Of a stretch of DNA of 10,029 bases, positions 1-6,459 are shown in pieces. The translations under genes were made by a program, and so were the position numbers. Under the pieces are notes generated by a model, which saw only the letters and a program-made list of their open reading frames with translations, made no database searches and was not told the origin of the DNA. The stretch comes from Bacteroidota bacterium (GTDB lineage: Bacteria > Bacteroidota > Bacteroidia > Bacteroidales > B39-G9). The stretch is from assembly GCA_030592465.1 (NCBI GenBank), contig JAUVJB010000106.1, forward strand, positions 1 to 10,029. Reading direction: 5' to 3'. Position 1 is the first letter of the stretch; each line of letters begins with the position of its first letter.

Positions 1-812
1 CCAAACTTAAAATTAAATCCATCACCTTTTGTTAATAAATGATTGTGGTAATTGAAAGACACTAAGTTTGGTATAACATCATCAGGATCACTCTCGGTAT
101 AATCTGAATTTTCTTCAAATTTTACACATTGATACCCAAAAGTAGCACCCAAATATAGTTTATGAGAATAATTTGCTCCAAATGAAAAATAATACTCTCC
201 CATCCTTCCTCTTGTTCTTATTGATTTATTCTGCAATTCGCCGTAGCTATTTCCCGTATAATCACTTAAATATTTATTTTGTATAGTGTCGTACCATATT
301 AAATCAGCATCAATAAATAATTCAGCATTATATAAATCATTTGCATTTGCAGCATCAACATAATAATCTAATAATGAACTTTCTGTATTTGTGCCCTCAA
401 TCATAATATTTTTATTAAAATTATTTAATCTATTATAACCAACTGCGTAATTCACATTCATCCAGCCTGTTTGATTTTCTTCAGTATTAAATGTTTTAAC
501 AAAACCAATATTATTAATATTTAGATTATAATCATTATCGACTATATTTTTACCATATTTCGAATTTATTTCATTATAATACATACCTGGAGTAAATGAA
601 AATTTACTTGTACGAAAAACAGCAATACCTGCCGGATTAGTACTTAACACCGACAAATCGCCTCCGAGAGCACCAAAAGCACCACCCATACTCATATATC
701 GGGCTGTTCCTCCATAAAAATTTTCTGAATATCGTAAGGCATCAACTTCATTTTGTGAAAACAAAATTGTTGAAGTAAACAAAAACACTATTATTAAACT
801 TAATGATTTCAT
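1..812 (-). CDS. FadL/OmpP1-family outer-membrane protein, 3' end cut by window edge
   Basis: Reading the minus strand from the ATG at 812 gives 270 complete codons, open to the window edge, so the C-terminal part is missing. Residues 1-19 form a signal peptide (Lys, a hydrophobic stretch, then LFS before Gln20), the usual Bacteroidota secreted-protein ending. The mature start contains SENFYGGTARYMSMGGAFGA and then GGDLSVLSTNPAGIAVF; the NPAG motif (about residues 59-62) is a hallmark of the N-terminal hatch of FadL-like channels. The rest alternates short aromatic strands with Asn/Asp-rich turns, as in an outer-membrane beta-barrel. FadL proteins let hydrophobic compounds such as fatty acids cross the outer membrane; the substrate of this branch is not predictable. 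The start lacks a Shine-Dalgarno sequence. The lipoprotein gene ends 75 bp upstream on the same strand and no clear promoter lies between, so co-transcription is possible. Confidence 0.85.
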   Translation of the reverse strand, partial: MKSLSLIIVFLFTSTILFSQNEVDALRYSENFYGGTARYMSMGGAFGALGGDLSVLSTNPAGIAVFRTSKFSFTPGMYYNEINSKYGKNIVDNDYNLNINNIGFVKTFNTEENQTGWMNVNYAVGYNRLNNFNKNIMIEGTNTESSLLDYYVDAANANDLYNAELFIDADLIWYDTIQNKYLSDYTGNSYGELQNKSIRTRGRMGEYYFSFGANYSHKLYLGATFGYQCVKFEENSDYTESDPDDVIPNLVSFNYHNHLLTKGDGFNFKF

Positions 813-887
813 ATTATATATTTTTAAATTTTTATTAAAATTATTAATCTTTATTTTTATTAACTTTATTTTCTGTTTTACCAAAAA

Positions 888-2183
888 TTATCTGTGATGA
901 CGATTAGAAGAAGAACTTGAGTTGTTAGATGAAGAGCTTCTACTCGAACTCGAACTTGAACTTGAACTACTTCTACTTGGTGAATAACTTGAAGAAGAAC
1001 TATTACTGCTTCGTGATTTTGAAGGACTTGAACTGCTTCTACTTGGTGAACTTGAGTTACTGTTTCTTGGTCTTGAATAATTAGAATTATTGGTACGAGT
1101 AGGTTTTTTATTATATGTTGAACCTGAATTATTCTTTGATGAGTTATAATTAGTATTGTAAGCAGGCTTCTTGTTACTGCGCGGTTTTGAATAACTCGGA
1201 GTATAACCTCTATTAGTATTCACATTAGTACGTCGCCTGTTATTATTTGTATTACTAATCCTTGGTTTACTGTAATTAGGAAAAGTATTAACACTATTTG
1301 AACGGGGTTTACTATAAGAACCTGTATTTGAACTTCTTCCTTTTGAAGGTTTATTTTGTCTAATTGTTGTTACATTAGGAGTACCAACTACAGGGGGATT
1401 AGAAGTTGATGTTCGGCTTCTATGTGGTTTTGTTGTATTTATTGTTGAATTTGTCGAGTTTCTATTTGAAGTTCCCGAAGAAGAACCTTCTGAAGAACCT
1501 TTATTAGAACGAGTGGCATGCGATGTTTGTATTATGTAAGGCGTATTATTATCTTTAATATTCAATTTTGAACCATTTGTAACAGCTGAACTTCTATGTC
1601 CAAACCCATTTGTTACAATTGAACTTCTGTGACCATAATGGTGACTACCCCCATATCCGGAACCGTAATATGGATAATAATCATAATAACCATTGTAGTA
1701 ATAAGGATTATAAAAATTATTATAACCAAAATATGAATAAGGTCTGTATCTGTAAAATGAGTAATTATACCCATAATAATCATAAAAATAAGGATTTGAC
1801 ATAAAACCAAATGACAATGAAGGCCAATAGTTACCATATCCATAATAAAATGAGGAATTCATATTCCAACCGAAATCCCAGCCATAATTATTATACCTAT
1901 TATTATAATAAGGATCGTAATTATTTGCTTCATTATCATAATTCCAATTATTATTGAACTCATTAGTATCTGCATCATATACTATTGAATCATTAGAAAA
2001 TTCTTCGTTATTATATGATTCGGGAATTTTGGAAGAAACTTGAGCAACATTTTGTTGAATATTATTATCATCGCTTGGATTATAATAAATATCATCGGTA
2101 TATCCTGAATTTACATATACTCCTGAACTGCAAGCCGTAAAAAAAGCAGACAATAAAACTAACATTTTTATTAACGTTTTCAT
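888..2183 (-). CDS. low-complexity lipoprotein with Tyr/Asn-rich core and Ser/Arg-rich tail
   Basis: The family is not recognised. Residues 1-18 are a lipoprotein signal (MKTLIKMLVLLSAFFTAC), with Cys18 the predicted lipidated residue, so the protein is probably envelope-anchored. Residues 30-39 (DDIYYNPSDD) resemble a segment I recall from other Bacteroidota lipoproteins. Residues 78-185 are extremely rich in Tyr, Asn, Gly and Phe. GHRSSxVTNG occurs twice in tandem at 184-193 and 195-204. From about 225 to the end the chain is Ser/Asn/Arg/Lys-rich, with YS[KR]PR at 290-294, 304-308, 331-335 and 369-373, and a nearly pure Ser/Arg tail from 376. No enzyme motif is visible. An exact AGGAGG lies 7 nt before the ATG, so the start is secure. 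Low complexity could raise doubt about coding, but the intact 431-codon frame, signal peptide and ribosome site argue it is real. Structural, adhesive or matrix roles are only inference. Confidence 0.85.
   Translation of the reverse strand: MKTLIKMLVLLSAFFTACSSGVYVNSGYTDDIYYNPSDDNNIQQNVAQVSSKIPESYNNEEFSNDSIVYDADTNEFNNNWNYDNEANNYDPYYNNRYNNYGWDFGWNMNSSFYYGYGNYWPSLSFGFMSNPYFYDYYGYNYSFYRYRPYSYFGYNNFYNPYYYNGYYDYYPYYGSGYGGSHHYGHRSSIVTNGFGHRSSAVTNGSKLNIKDNNTPYIIQTSHATRSNKGSSEGSSSGTSNRNSTNSTINTTKPHRSRTSTSNPPVVGTPNVTTIRQNKPSKGRSSNTGSYSKPRSNSVNTFPNYSKPRISNTNNNRRRTNVNTNRGYTPSYSKPRSNKKPAYNTNYNSSKNNSGSTYNKKPTRTNNSNYSRPRNSNSSSPSRSSSSPSKSRSSNSSSSSYSPSRSSSSSSSSSSRSSSSNNSSSSSNRHHR
945..1050 (-). repeat. in-frame hexamer and 24-bp repeats encoding the Ser/Arg tail
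   Basis: On the plus strand four tandem hexamers (CGAACT twice, TGAACT twice) run from 945 to 968. A 24-bp unit at 961-984 recurs at 1027-1050 with one mismatch. Both lie inside the lipoprotein gene and encode Ser/Arg-rich sequence. Unit lengths are multiples of three, so slippage would change tail length without breaking the frame. Confidence 0.75.
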
Positions 2184-2282
2184 AATTGTTCCTCCTAATT
2201 ACTTTAATTTATATAATTTTTCATTTACTTTACAAAATCAAATTTCATTATAACAAATGCAAGAATTATACCAAAAATTAAT
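2184..2282. promoter_or_regulatory. divergent promoter spacer between the lipoprotein gene and proS
   Basis: These 99 bp separate two divergently transcribed genes, so promoters for both should lie here. On the minus strand a TATAAT (2252 to 2247) and a near-match TGCATTTG to the Bacteroidota TAnnTTTG box are present. I could not find a perfect TAnnTTTG box in either direction. The location is secure by layout; the exact boxes are not. Confidence 0.45.
2191..2196 (-). promoter_or_regulatory. strong Shine-Dalgarno site of the lipoprotein gene
   Basis: The plus strand reads CCTCCT, so the minus strand carries AGGAGG, 7 nt from the ATG ending at 2183. It fixes the start. No other gene start visible in this window has such a site, as is normal for Bacteroidota, so this gene's translation signal stands out. 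Confidence 0.8.
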
Positions 2283-3758
2283 ATGGCTAAAGTTTTAACA
2301 AAAAGAAAGGAAAATTATTCCCAGTGGTACAACGATTTAGTGATAAAAGCTGACTTAGCAGAAAATTCTGCTGTAAGAGGTTGTATGGTAATCAAGCCTT
2401 ATGGCTTTTCTATATGGGAAAAAATGCAGGCAGCATTAGATAAAATGTTTAAAGAAACAGGACACTCAAATGCTTATTTTCCTTTATTTATTCCTAAATC
2501 ATTTTTTAGTCGTGAGGCAAGCCATGTTGAGGGTTTTGCTAAAGAATGTGCAGTTGTTACTCATTATCGTTTAAAAAATGACCCAAATGGGAAAGGAATA
2601 ATTGTTGATGAGGATGCAAAATTAGAAGAAGAATTAATTGTAAGACCTACATCTGAAACTATAATCTGGAATACATATAAGGGCTGGATACAATCGTATC
2701 GTGATTTACCTATTTTATGTAACCAATGGGCAAATGTTGTAAGATGGGAGATGCGAACCCGTTTATTTTTACGTACTACAGAATTTTTATGGCAGGAAGG
2801 GCACACAGCTCACGCTACAAAAAATGAAGCATTGGAAGAAACAATTAAAATGCTGAATGTTTATTCTGAATTTGCTGAAAAGTGGATGGCTTTACCAGTG
2901 ATTAAAGGAACAAAAACTGAAAGCGAACGATTTGCAGGTGCAATTGATACATACTCAATTGAAGCATTAATGCAAGATGGTAAAGCCTTACAATCAGGAA
3001 CTTCACATTTTTTAGGACAGAACTTTGCTAAAGCTTTCGATGTGAAATTTGCTAATAAAGAAGGAAAACTTGACTATGTATGGGCTTCTTCATGGGGTGT
3101 TTCAACTCGGCTAATGGGTGCATTAATAATGGCTCACTCTGATGATAACGGATTAGTGTTACCTCCTAAATTAGCTCCTTTTCAGGTTGTTATTGTTCCA
3201 ATTTATAAAAATGCAGAACAGTTAAAGAAAATTAGCGAAGCTGTTGATGCAATAATACATAAACTTAAAGCAAAAGGCATTAGTGTTAAATATGATGATA
3301 GAGATACACAAAAACCGGGCTGGAAATTTGCTGAATATGAATTAAAAGGTGTACCTGTAAGACTTGCTCTTGGTGCTCGTGACCTCGAAAACAATACTAT
3401 TGAACTTGCAAGACGCGATACTCTTGAAAAAAATACATACCCGCAAAAAAATATTGAAAGCAGAATTGAGACATTACTTGATGATATTCAAAACAATATT
3501 TATAATAAAGCCTTTAAATTTAGAGAAGAGAATACTTATAAAGTTGATACTTATGAAGAATTTAAGGAAATAATAAATAATAAAGGTGGTTTTGTTTTAG
3601 CTCATTGGGACGGAACAACAGAAACAGAACAAAAAATTAAAGCAGAAACAAAAGCCACAATTAGATGTATTCTTTTAGATAACGAGAAAGAAGAAGGTAA
3701 ATGTATTTATTCAGGCAAGCCATCTAAACAAAGAGTTTTATTTGCAAAGGCATACTAA
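2283..3758 (+). CDS. proS: proline--tRNA ligase, type 3 (ProS)
   Basis: This is a full-length 491-residue class II aminoacyl-tRNA synthetase that attaches proline to tRNA-Pro in the cytoplasm. Visible signatures are RPTSE at 121-125, class II motif 2 at 158-177 (RTRLFLRTTEFLWQEGHTAH, with its catalytic Arg) and motif 3 at about 272-295 (GVSTRLMGALIMAHSDDNG). The anticodon-binding domain follows from about 300 to 400, including KYDDRDTQKPGWKFAEYELKG. The C-terminal domain ends in GKPSKQRVLFAKAY with the terminal Tyr typical of this type. There is no insertion editing domain between motifs 2 and 3, which separates it from the longer bacterial type 1 ProS. The C-terminal zinc-type domain shows only two cysteines (462 and 474); some relatives have four, so metal binding there is uncertain. 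The ATG has no Shine-Dalgarno site. Confidence 0.97.
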   Translation: MAKVLTKRKENYSQWYNDLVIKADLAENSAVRGCMVIKPYGFSIWEKMQAALDKMFKETGHSNAYFPLFIPKSFFSREASHVEGFAKECAVVTHYRLKNDPNGKGIIVDEDAKLEEELIVRPTSETIIWNTYKGWIQSYRDLPILCNQWANVVRWEMRTRLFLRTTEFLWQEGHTAHATKNEALEETIKMLNVYSEFAEKWMALPVIKGTKTESERFAGAIDTYSIEALMQDGKALQSGTSHFLGQNFAKAFDVKFANKEGKLDYVWASSWGVSTRLMGALIMAHSDDNGLVLPPKLAPFQVVIVPIYKNAEQLKKISEAVDAIIHKLKAKGISVKYDDRDTQKPGWKFAEYELKGVPVRLALGARDLENNTIELARRDTLEKNTYPQKNIESRIETLLDDIQNNIYNKAFKFREENTYKVDTYEEFKEIINNKGGFVLAHWDGTTETEQKIKAETKATIRCILLDNEKEEGKCIYSGKPSKQRVLFAKAY

Positions 3759-3809
3759 GAAAGATATCTGTTGATTTTAAAAGGGAAACTTAATATATAC
3801 TTTGAGAGG

Positions 3810-3856
3810 TTATATTTTGCACTTCGGCAAGCTCAGTAGAGCCGTAATATAATTTG
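3810..3856 (+). repeat. 47-bp dispersed repeat, copy 1
   Basis: This is identical over 47 bp to 6365-6411, in the same orientation. Its ends are inverted (TTATATT ... AATATAA), and inside lies a stem CGGC/GCCG that also contains GCTC-AGTA-GAGC. The central CTTCGGCAAGCTCAG resembles, from memory, a REP-like motif scattered through many bacterial genomes. It begins 51 bp after the proS stop and could also act as a transcript 3' end. Confidence 0.85.
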
Positions 3857-3860
3857 CTTG

Positions 3861-3899
3861 CCCCGTGAAATCCTGATTTATCAGGTTATTTCATCAGGG
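3861..3899. repeat. hairpin-forming inverted repeat
   Basis: TGAAATCCTGAT (3866-3877) pairs with ATCAGG (3880-3885) and ATTTCA (3888-3893), with a two-base bulge (TT, 3886-3887). CCC and GGG lie at the outer ends. The arms resemble those of the hairpin at 3954-4003 (CCC..GTGAAAT / ATTTCA..GGG), suggesting one repeat family. Confidence 0.65.
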
Positions 3900-3953
3900 T
3901 CATTTAGCTTCGCTGTCATTTTTTGTCATTTGGCTTCGCCGCCTGCCCTGTTC

Positions 3954-4003
3954 ACCCTGTGAAATGCGAAGCAATTTTGCAAAGCAAAATTATTTCACAG
4001 GGT
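3954..4003. repeat. long perfect-arm hairpin (REP-like)
   Basis: The outer arms ACCCTGTGAAAT (3954-3965) and ATTTCACAGGGT (3992-4003) are exact complements. Inside, AATTTTGC (3973-3980) and GCAAAATT (3984-3991) form a second perfect stem with an AAA loop. The only unpaired part of the stem is a 7-base bulge GCGAAGC (3966-3972). That heptamer or its complement occurs four times here: GCTTCGC at 3907-3913 and 3933-3939, GCGAAGC at 3966-3972 and 4010-4016. No T-tract follows, so this is not a classical terminator. Confidence 0.8.
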
Positions 4004-4006
4004 AAA

Positions 4007-4019
4007 ATTGCGAAGCAAT
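4007..4019. repeat. small hairpin with GCGAAGC core
   Basis: ATTGC (4007-4011) and GCAAT (4015-4019) pair around a GAA loop, directly after the long hairpin. It reuses the GCGAAGC heptamer of its neighbour. Confidence 0.55.
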
Positions 4020-4160
4020 ATTTAATAGGGTCATTTAGTTTTATTGACAATTAATGACTATATGTTAATGTTATAATTGTTTTATAGTATATAAATTAGC
4101 TCAAATTATTACGAAGCAGAGTATATTATGTTTCTCCTTTTTTTATTTGCCACGTTCTGA

Positions 4161-4186
4161 TTTAATCCCGAAGTTTCGGGATTAAA
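4161..4186. repeat. perfect 12-bp-arm palindrome (AATCCCGAA family)
   Basis: TTTAATCCCGAA (4161-4172) and TTCGGGATTAAA (4175-4186) are exact reverse complements separated by GT. A decayed relative follows at 4201-4220 (TATCCC ... CGGGACT), and the 3' arm recurs exactly at 5103-5114 on the other side of the neighbouring gene. Confidence 0.8.
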
Positions 4187-4200
4187 CCATTTTATGATTT

Positions 4201-4220
4201 TATCCCAAGTAATCGGGACT
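4201..4220. repeat. degenerate copy of the AATCCCGAA palindrome
   Basis: TATCCC followed by seven bases and CGGGACT keeps the TCCC/GGGA arms of the perfect palindrome 15 bp upstream, but the flanks no longer match. It is probably an older member of the same family. Confidence 0.45.
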
Positions 4221-4262
4221 AATTTATTTTTAATAATAATTTCTCATAAACAATAAAAATAT

Positions 4263-4270
4263 TAACTTTG
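4263..4270 (+). promoter_or_regulatory. Bacteroidota -7 promoter box (TAACTTTG)
   Basis: TAACTTTG matches the TAnnTTTG -7 consensus of Bacteroidota housekeeping promoters and lies 29 nt before the ATG at 4300, a sensible leader length. No convincing TTG -33 box is visible upstream. Confidence 0.6.
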
Positions 4271-4299
4271 TTTACACTCTAAACAAATACCAAAATATC

Positions 4300-4989
4300 A
4301 TGCAAAAAAAAGATGCTACTGAGCTAATACTTAAAACATTATCAGAAAAATCAATAATAAAACAACAAATCTACAATAACACTTTTGAAGCATTTAAGAG
4401 CTTAAAAAAAATCTCAAAATATTTAATCAACAACTATAAAAAACAATTAAAAACAAGTGTAAATAAAATTCATCTTGAATACAGAGATAAAGGCATTCAT
4501 GAATCAGAAATCAGAGTAGCCGGGGACCTGTTAATTTTTAATATGCACTCAAATGTTTTTGAATTTGACCGAAATCATGGTATTTGGAAAATATCTTATG
4601 TAAAAAATAATGATATGAATAGTTACTGTGGAATTATAAACATTTATAATTTTTTATCAGACTCATTTAAATATGACAGGTTAAATGACGTAGGTTACTT
4701 AATAGGCAGGATTTTTATAAATAAAGATAATCACTATTTTGTTGAAGGGAAAAGGCAATTAGGTTTTTTATATAATGACTTTGGCAATGCTGTAATTGAT
4801 ACAAAAGCAATAAAAGATATTGTTCAATCAGCAATACTTTATACATTAGATTTTGATTTATTAGTACCTCCTTATGAAAATATGCAAATTGCTTCTGTTG
4901 CCCAAATGAAACAACGAATTAATAAATCGAAAACACAGACCGGCAAGCGTTTAGGTTTTAAATTTTATACTGATGAAGATTTAAAATAA
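4300..4989 (+). CDS. hypothetical cytoplasmic protein, 229 aa
   Basis: I do not recognise the family. The 229-residue product has no signal peptide and no membrane segment, so it is probably cytoplasmic. The first 70 residues are Lys-rich and look helical. The middle (about 71-165) alternates hydrophobic and charged residues like beta structure, including RVAGDLLIFNMHSNVFEFD, a single Cys at 110, and FVEGKRQLGFLYNDFGNAVID. The C-terminus is basic and polar (SVAQMKQRINKSKTQTGKRL) and ends GFKFYTDEDLK. The ATG is supported by a promoter box 29 nt upstream; there is no Shine-Dalgarno site. Codon use and AT content match the neighbours. It is a single-gene unit between palindromic repeats, converging on the yibE/F gene. 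No function is proposed. Confidence 0.8.
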   Translation: MQKKDATELILKTLSEKSIIKQQIYNNTFEAFKSLKKISKYLINNYKKQLKTSVNKIHLEYRDKGIHESEIRVAGDLLIFNMHSNVFEFDRNHGIWKISYVKNNDMNSYCGIINIYNFLSDSFKYDRLNDVGYLIGRIFINKDNHYFVEGKRQLGFLYNDFGNAVIDTKAIKDIVQSAILYTLDFDLLVPPYENMQIASVAQMKQRINKSKTQTGKRLGFKFYTDEDLK

Positions 4990-5030
4990 AGACGTGATTA
5001 GTGTGCATCCGTAAAGTCGATAATAATAAA

Positions 5031-5122
5031 AAATTTAGATTTTAGTTCGTCAGATGACGAATTAGATTTATTTTCCAAGCAACTAATAATCAATCCGGAA
5101 ACTTCGGGATTAAATCTAAATT
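5031..5122. repeat. 11-bp inverted repeat enclosing a hairpin and a half-palindrome
   Basis: AATTTAGATTT (5032-5042) and AAATCTAAATT (5112-5122) are exact complements about 70 bp apart. Between them lie the hairpin at 5043-5064 and AATCCG ... CGGGATT (5092-5111), a degenerate relative of the 4161-4186 palindrome whose 3' arm TTCGGGATTAAA (5103-5114) is exact. Confidence 0.6.
5043..5064. terminator. probable bidirectional terminator between convergent genes
   Basis: TTCGTC (5046-5051) and GACGAA (5056-5061) pair around an AGAT loop; two more pairs and a G-T wobble extend the stem to nine. T-rich DNA follows on the plus strand (GATTTATTTT from 5065) and on the minus strand a little further out. 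It lies 54 bp after the 229-aa gene and 112 bp after the yibE/F stop, as expected for a shared terminator. Confidence 0.5.
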
Positions 5123-5175
5123 CTTAAATCATAAATCTCAAATTGTTTGAATCTGATATTACTAATGGACAATAA

Positions 5176-6336
5176 TTAGTTGTGAATTGCATTGTTTTTT
5201 GTATAAACAACACCTCCAATAATTGCAGTAAAAGGTGCAACCAGAACTAAACCAAAACTGCCAACGAGTGTATGCAATATTTCAGCAGCAACATAATTTA
5301 AGTTTAAAGCATTAATTATTGGCGTACCTTGTCCCATAAAAACCAGCAACATAGCTGTAAAACCTCCCGAATAAGCAAGTAATAAAGTTGTAGTCATAGT
5401 TCCCACAACAGCTTTCCCAACAGCAAATCCTGATTTAATGATTTCTTTACGAGCCATTGTTGGGTATTTTTTTACTACTTCATTTTGTGAAGCTGAAATA
5501 TCCATAGCAATATCCATTACTGCACCAGAGGAAGAAATAAAAACCCCTGATAGAAAAATCTCAGTTAAATCTAAGTGGGGAAACCCTGAGTATAAAAGAG
5601 TTTCTGAAAATTGCTTAACAGCACCATTAATATAAAAACTTTCACCAAAAGACATTGATAATAAACAAGTTGCAAAAACACCTGTAATAGCTCCGAGAAA
5701 AGCCACCATGCCTTTTTTAGTAAAACCGGCAATAAGAAAAATAATGACGAATGTTAAAATTGCAATTACAATTAATGATAAAAAAATTGGATTATATCCT
5801 TGCAATATTAACGGAAATAAGACTTTCATAATAACAACACCGGTAAAAAGAAAAGAAAGAACAGCTTTAGCTCCGGTAAAACCTGCAAAAATTATTAAAA
5901 AAATAATAAACATCATCAACAAAAACAGTTCAATATTAATACGATAATGGTCAATAACATTTACATTAATAACCTTTGTGTTTTGTTCATTCAAATCAAT
6001 AGTAACAAGAGCATTATCACCTTTTTTAAAAATTTTATCAAATTCCATTTTCCCAATAAGGTGATTAACTGCTTGAAACGTTTTTCCTCTATATTTGCCT
6101 TGCTTTATTTTTACGACTAATCTTTGTTCACCTGTTTTAATAATTCCAAATTGTAAAACATCAGCATTATTAACATCAATAATTTCAGCTTTAGCTCTTA
6201 TCGAATTTGGGTATTGTTTTTCAAAACCTGTTGGAGTAAAAATAAGAGTAATAATTATTATCAAAAGAATAATAATAAACAATGCATCACGATTGTGGAA
6301 AAAAGAGTTAATAAATTTATTGGTTTTACGACTCAT
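5176..6336 (-). CDS. YibE/F-family multipass membrane protein
   Basis: This 386-residue protein fits the YibE/F family (PF07907 by recollection), whose molecular function is not firmly established. Residues 19-35 are a first membrane segment. Residues about 40-130 form a soluble beta-rich domain (EIIDVN, GEQRLVVKIKQGKYRGKTF, KGDNALVTIDL), probably outside the cytoplasm. About seven membrane segments follow from 135 to 380. Family signatures are SGAVMDIAMDISAS at 270-283, GKAVVGTMTTTLLLAYSGG at 307-325 and GSFGLVLVAPFTAI near 359-372. Length and order fit a complete protein. The ATG has no Shine-Dalgarno site, and the 47-bp repeat begins only 28 bp upstream, inside the expected promoter or leader. 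It faces the 229-aa gene and lies 270 bp from the phosphatase gene. A transport role is inference. Confidence 0.85.
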   Translation of the reverse strand: MSRKTNKFINSFFHNRDALFIIILLIIIITLIFTPTGFEKQYPNSIRAKAEIIDVNNADVLQFGIIKTGEQRLVVKIKQGKYRGKTFQAVNHLIGKMEFDKIFKKGDNALVTIDLNEQNTKVINVNVIDHYRINIELFLLMMFIIFLIIFAGFTGAKAVLSFLFTGVVIMKVLFPLILQGYNPIFLSLIVIAILTFVIIFLIAGFTKKGMVAFLGAITGVFATCLLSMSFGESFYINGAVKQFSETLLYSGFPHLDLTEIFLSGVFISSSGAVMDIAMDISASQNEVVKKYPTMARKEIIKSGFAVGKAVVGTMTTTLLLAYSGGFTAMLLVFMGQGTPIINALNLNYVAAEILHTLVGSFGLVLVAPFTAIIGGVVYTKNNAIHN

Positions 6337-6364
6337 TTTAAACTATTTATACTTTTTTGCGTGA

Positions 6365-6411
6365 TTATATTTTGCACTTCGGCAAGCTCAGTAGAGCCGT
6401 AATATAATTTG
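6365..6411 (+). repeat. 47-bp dispersed repeat, copy 2
   Basis: This is identical to 3810-3856, same orientation. It has inverted ends (TTATATT at 6365-6371, AATATAA at 6401-6407) and the same internal stem. Here it lies just upstream of the yibE/F start rather than behind a gene, so the element is not tied to one position relative to genes. Confidence 0.85.
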
Positions 6412-6459
6412 TTGTTTTTGTCATTTTCTTTGCGTCATTTAGTTGTTCAATAACTATTT

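Larger units (their letters stand above)
3759..4299. other. 541-bp non-coding spacer packed with palindromes
   Basis: No credible gene lies between proS and the 229-aa gene. In order the stretch holds a 47-bp repeat (3810-3856), a hairpin (3861-3899), several GTCATTT units, a long hairpin (3954-4003), a small hairpin (4007-4019), a run resembling the 6.4-kb repeat (4024-4062), an AT-rich part, a perfect palindrome (4161-4186) with a decayed neighbour (4201-4220), and the promoter box of the next gene (4263-4270). No transposase gene is present. Confidence 0.8.

Noticed and set aside
1610..1843. Overlapping frames rich in Asn/His or Ile/Met on both strands inside the lipoprotein gene
   Set aside because: They are by-products of the repetitive TAT/AAT codons of the Tyr/Asn core and have no start signals or recognisable sequence.
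3954..4003. Intrinsic terminator of proS
   Set aside because: The stem is strong but is followed by GGTAAAATTG rather than a T-tract and lies about 195 bp beyond the stop. A repeat element explains it better.
3759..4299. Insertion sequence or transposon remnant behind proS
   Set aside because: Palindromes are abundant but no transposase fragment can be read in any frame, and there are no paired terminal repeats enclosing the stretch.
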